Shown here piece by piece: positions 5,082 to 6,171 of a DNA stretch of 6,171 nucleotides (positions are counted from its first letter, which is position 1; each line of letters opens with the position of its first letter). The DNA is from an uncultured Clostridia bacterium (GTDB lineage Bacteria; Bacillota; Clostridia; TANB77; CAG-508). The DNA is taken from positions 1 to 6,171 of the forward strand of contig CANQOU010000076.1 of assembly GCA_947625565.1 (NCBI GenBank). The letters are read 5' to 3'. The position numbers and the translations under genes were made by a program. The notes under the pieces were generated by a model. That model saw only the letters and a program-made list of their open reading frames with translations, was not told where the DNA came from and searched no databases.

Positions 5082-6088
5082 TATTTTGAAATCTCTTTTA
5101 CGAGAATATGAACAAAAGAAAATCAATGCAGAATTAAATTTGGAAGAAAGAAAAAAGAATATGTATTCTCTTTTTCCTAGATTATTAGAAATTGATACTG
5201 AGCTTAGTTCTCTTGGTATTAACTCAGCCAAAGCTATTTTAAATAATCCAGAAAATTCTTCAGAATATTATAAAAAATTAAATATTAAAATTTCTAAATT
5301 AAAAGATGAGAAAAAAAATATTTTACTAAAAAATGGATATCCTGCAGATTTTTTTACTCCTGTTTATGAATGTAATAATTGTAAAGATACTGGTTATGTT
5401 GTAGATAATAATTTTAATACTTCTATGTGTTCTTGTCTAAAGCAAAAATTGTTAGATATTTCTTTTAATAAATCTATTATGTATGGGTTAAAGAAAGAAA
5501 ATTTTGATAATTTTAATGAAAATTATTTTTCTGATGAAGTGGATTTATCAAAATATAAATTTAATATTTCACCAAGAAAAAATATTTTAAATATAAAAAA
5601 TCAATGTATAAATTTTATTAAAAATTTTGATAATTTGGAAAGTAAAAATTTGTTATTCACAGGTGCTACTGGTTTGCGGTAAGACTTTTATGTCAAATTG
5701 TATTGCTTCTGAATTGTTAAAAAATGGAAAAACTGTTCTTTATCAAACTGCTCCTGTATTGCTTGAAACCGTAATTGATTTTAAGCTTGGACGAAATACA
5801 AATTCTTCTAATGATTTTATTCAATCTGTTTTAGAAACTGATTTATTGATTATCGATGATTTAGGAACTGAAATTATGAATTCTATGAAATTAAGTGAAC
5901 TATTTACAATTATAAATACACGTATCTTAAACTTAAATAATCATGTTACTAAAACAATTATTTCTACTAATTTGGACATGAAAAATATTTTTGATATTTA
6001 TCAAGACAGAATTGCTTCGCGTATTGCAGGATATTATGATATTTATTATTTCTTTGGAGAGGATTTACGTTTAAAAAGAATAAAATAG
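5071..6088 (+). pseudogene. dnaC: DnaI/DnaC-like helicase loader, frameshifted in Walker A
   Basis: An AAA+ ATPase that loads the replicative helicase, encoded with dnaD (11-base overlap, GAAGGAG ribosome site at 5058-5064). An N-terminal coiled region precedes a zinc-finger-like set C101xxC104 and C120xC122 in YECNNCKDTGYV...MCSCLKQK. The P-loop then starts as GATG (198-201), but the frame reads L-R and stops at 5680-5682. Removing one base (the C at 5677) restores GATGLGKT and joins the second frame, which carries NCIASELL, Walker B LLIIDDLGTE (D262-D263 in restored numbering), sensor IISTNL, the DRIASRI arginine-finger region and the usual ending GEDLRLKR. The restored length is 338 aa, normal for the family. 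As written, no functional ATPase can be made. Since such loaders are normally essential, a sequencing or assembly error or a second copy elsewhere are both plausible. Confidence 0.88.
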
Positions 6089-6095
6089 AGGTCTT

Positions 6096-6171
6096 TGAAG
6101 TGAACCCCAATTAGTTCACAAGAAAAAAAAAGAGCTTATGTGATAAAATAACACTTATCGAAAGGTAGGTG
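6096..6171 (+). mobile_element. Probable left end of an IS3-family (IS150-group-like) insertion sequence, cut by the window edge
   Basis: Eight bases after the dnaC stop begins TGAAGTGAACCCCAATTAGT, resembling terminal inverted repeats of IS3-family elements (TG...CCCCAA...GTT-A-CA pattern). It is followed by an A-run, a TAAAAT box (6144-6149) and GGTAGGTG ending at the window edge, placed like the ribosome binding site of a first transposase ORF. The transposase itself is outside the window, so this rests on end similarity recalled from the family and on layout. The exact outer boundary (6096 or 6101) and any target duplication cannot be fixed from one end. Confidence 0.5.
6100..6119. repeat. 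Perfect 6-bp inverted repeat within the presumed IS end
   Basis: GTGAAC (6100-6105) and GTTCAC (6114-6119) flank an 8-base loop CCCAATTA. The following bases are A-rich on the plus strand, and no T-run follows it on either strand, so it does not look like an intrinsic terminator of dnaC. It may be a subterminal transposase-binding dyad of the insertion sequence. Confidence 0.5.

Noticed and set aside
5037..5231. Minus-strand open frame of 64 codons
   Set aside because: It is a shadow of the dnaD-dnaC overlap region, with a low-complexity translation and no ribosome binding site.
5627..6088. Separate gene starting at ATG 5627
   Set aside because: Its first residues are an out-of-frame reading of the loader gene; it becomes family-like only from GKT onward and has no ribosome binding site. 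It is the 3' part of the frameshifted dnaC.
6100..6119. GTGAAC/GTTCAC hairpin as the dnaC terminator
   Set aside because: It is followed by an A-run, not a T-run, on the plus strand, and it lies inside the presumed insertion-sequence end.
1..6171. CRISPR array or long tandem repeats
   Set aside because: No regularly spaced direct repeats were seen; the repeated look of the sequence comes from T- and A-rich codons in membrane proteins.

Overview
The window is very AT-rich, standard-code Firmicute DNA, most likely from an uncultured Clostridia-type bacterium. The evidence is a DUF1858 redox-disulfide protein, a chromosomal-type dnaD/dnaI-like (dnaC) primosome pair, AAGGAGG-type ribosome binding sites and the extreme A/T bias. 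The exact lineage cannot be read from the sequence alone.

Layout. The left edge (1-366) is a minus-strand chromosomal block. It holds a tRNA-Lys(UUU) whose last few bases lie outside the window, a consensus promoter for it, and upstream of that a small DUF1858 gene. A divergent promoter region (about 371-470) carries a near-perfect dyad and then opens a plus-strand operon (474-3964). The operon encodes a 48-aa membrane peptide, a VirD4/TraG-type coupling ATPase of about 570 aa, a VirB2-like pilin candidate, a VirB6/TrbL-like polytopic membrane protein and a VirB3/PrgI-like small membrane protein. A separate promoter (4016-4044) then drives dnaD and a dnaI/dnaC-like helicase-loader gene. The loader gene carries a one-base insertion inside its Walker A motif. 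The last ~75 bases look like the left end of an IS3-family insertion sequence, with a ribosome binding site for its first ORF at the very edge.

The operon is the interesting part. Its gene order (VirD4, VirB2-like, VirB6-like, VirB3-like) is that of the conjugation core of Tn1549-type elements. It stops exactly where the VirB4 ATPase would be expected, and no relaxase, cell-wall hydrolase, integrase or VirB4 is present in the window. All five genes are open and have strong ribosome binding sites, so this does not look like random decay. It may be a trimmed conjugative element or a domesticated minimal coupling/export system.

Three of its five genes (small ORF, coupling protein, VirB3-like) have no ATG, GTG or TTG at the expected place. 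Each has an ATT codon 6-9 bases after a strong Shine-Dalgarno sequence. For the coupling protein this is hard to avoid: the first conventional in-frame start (TTG at 1263) would remove both N-terminal membrane segments and the Walker A motif. Gene callers limited to ATG/GTG/TTG would truncate this protein and miss the two small genes.
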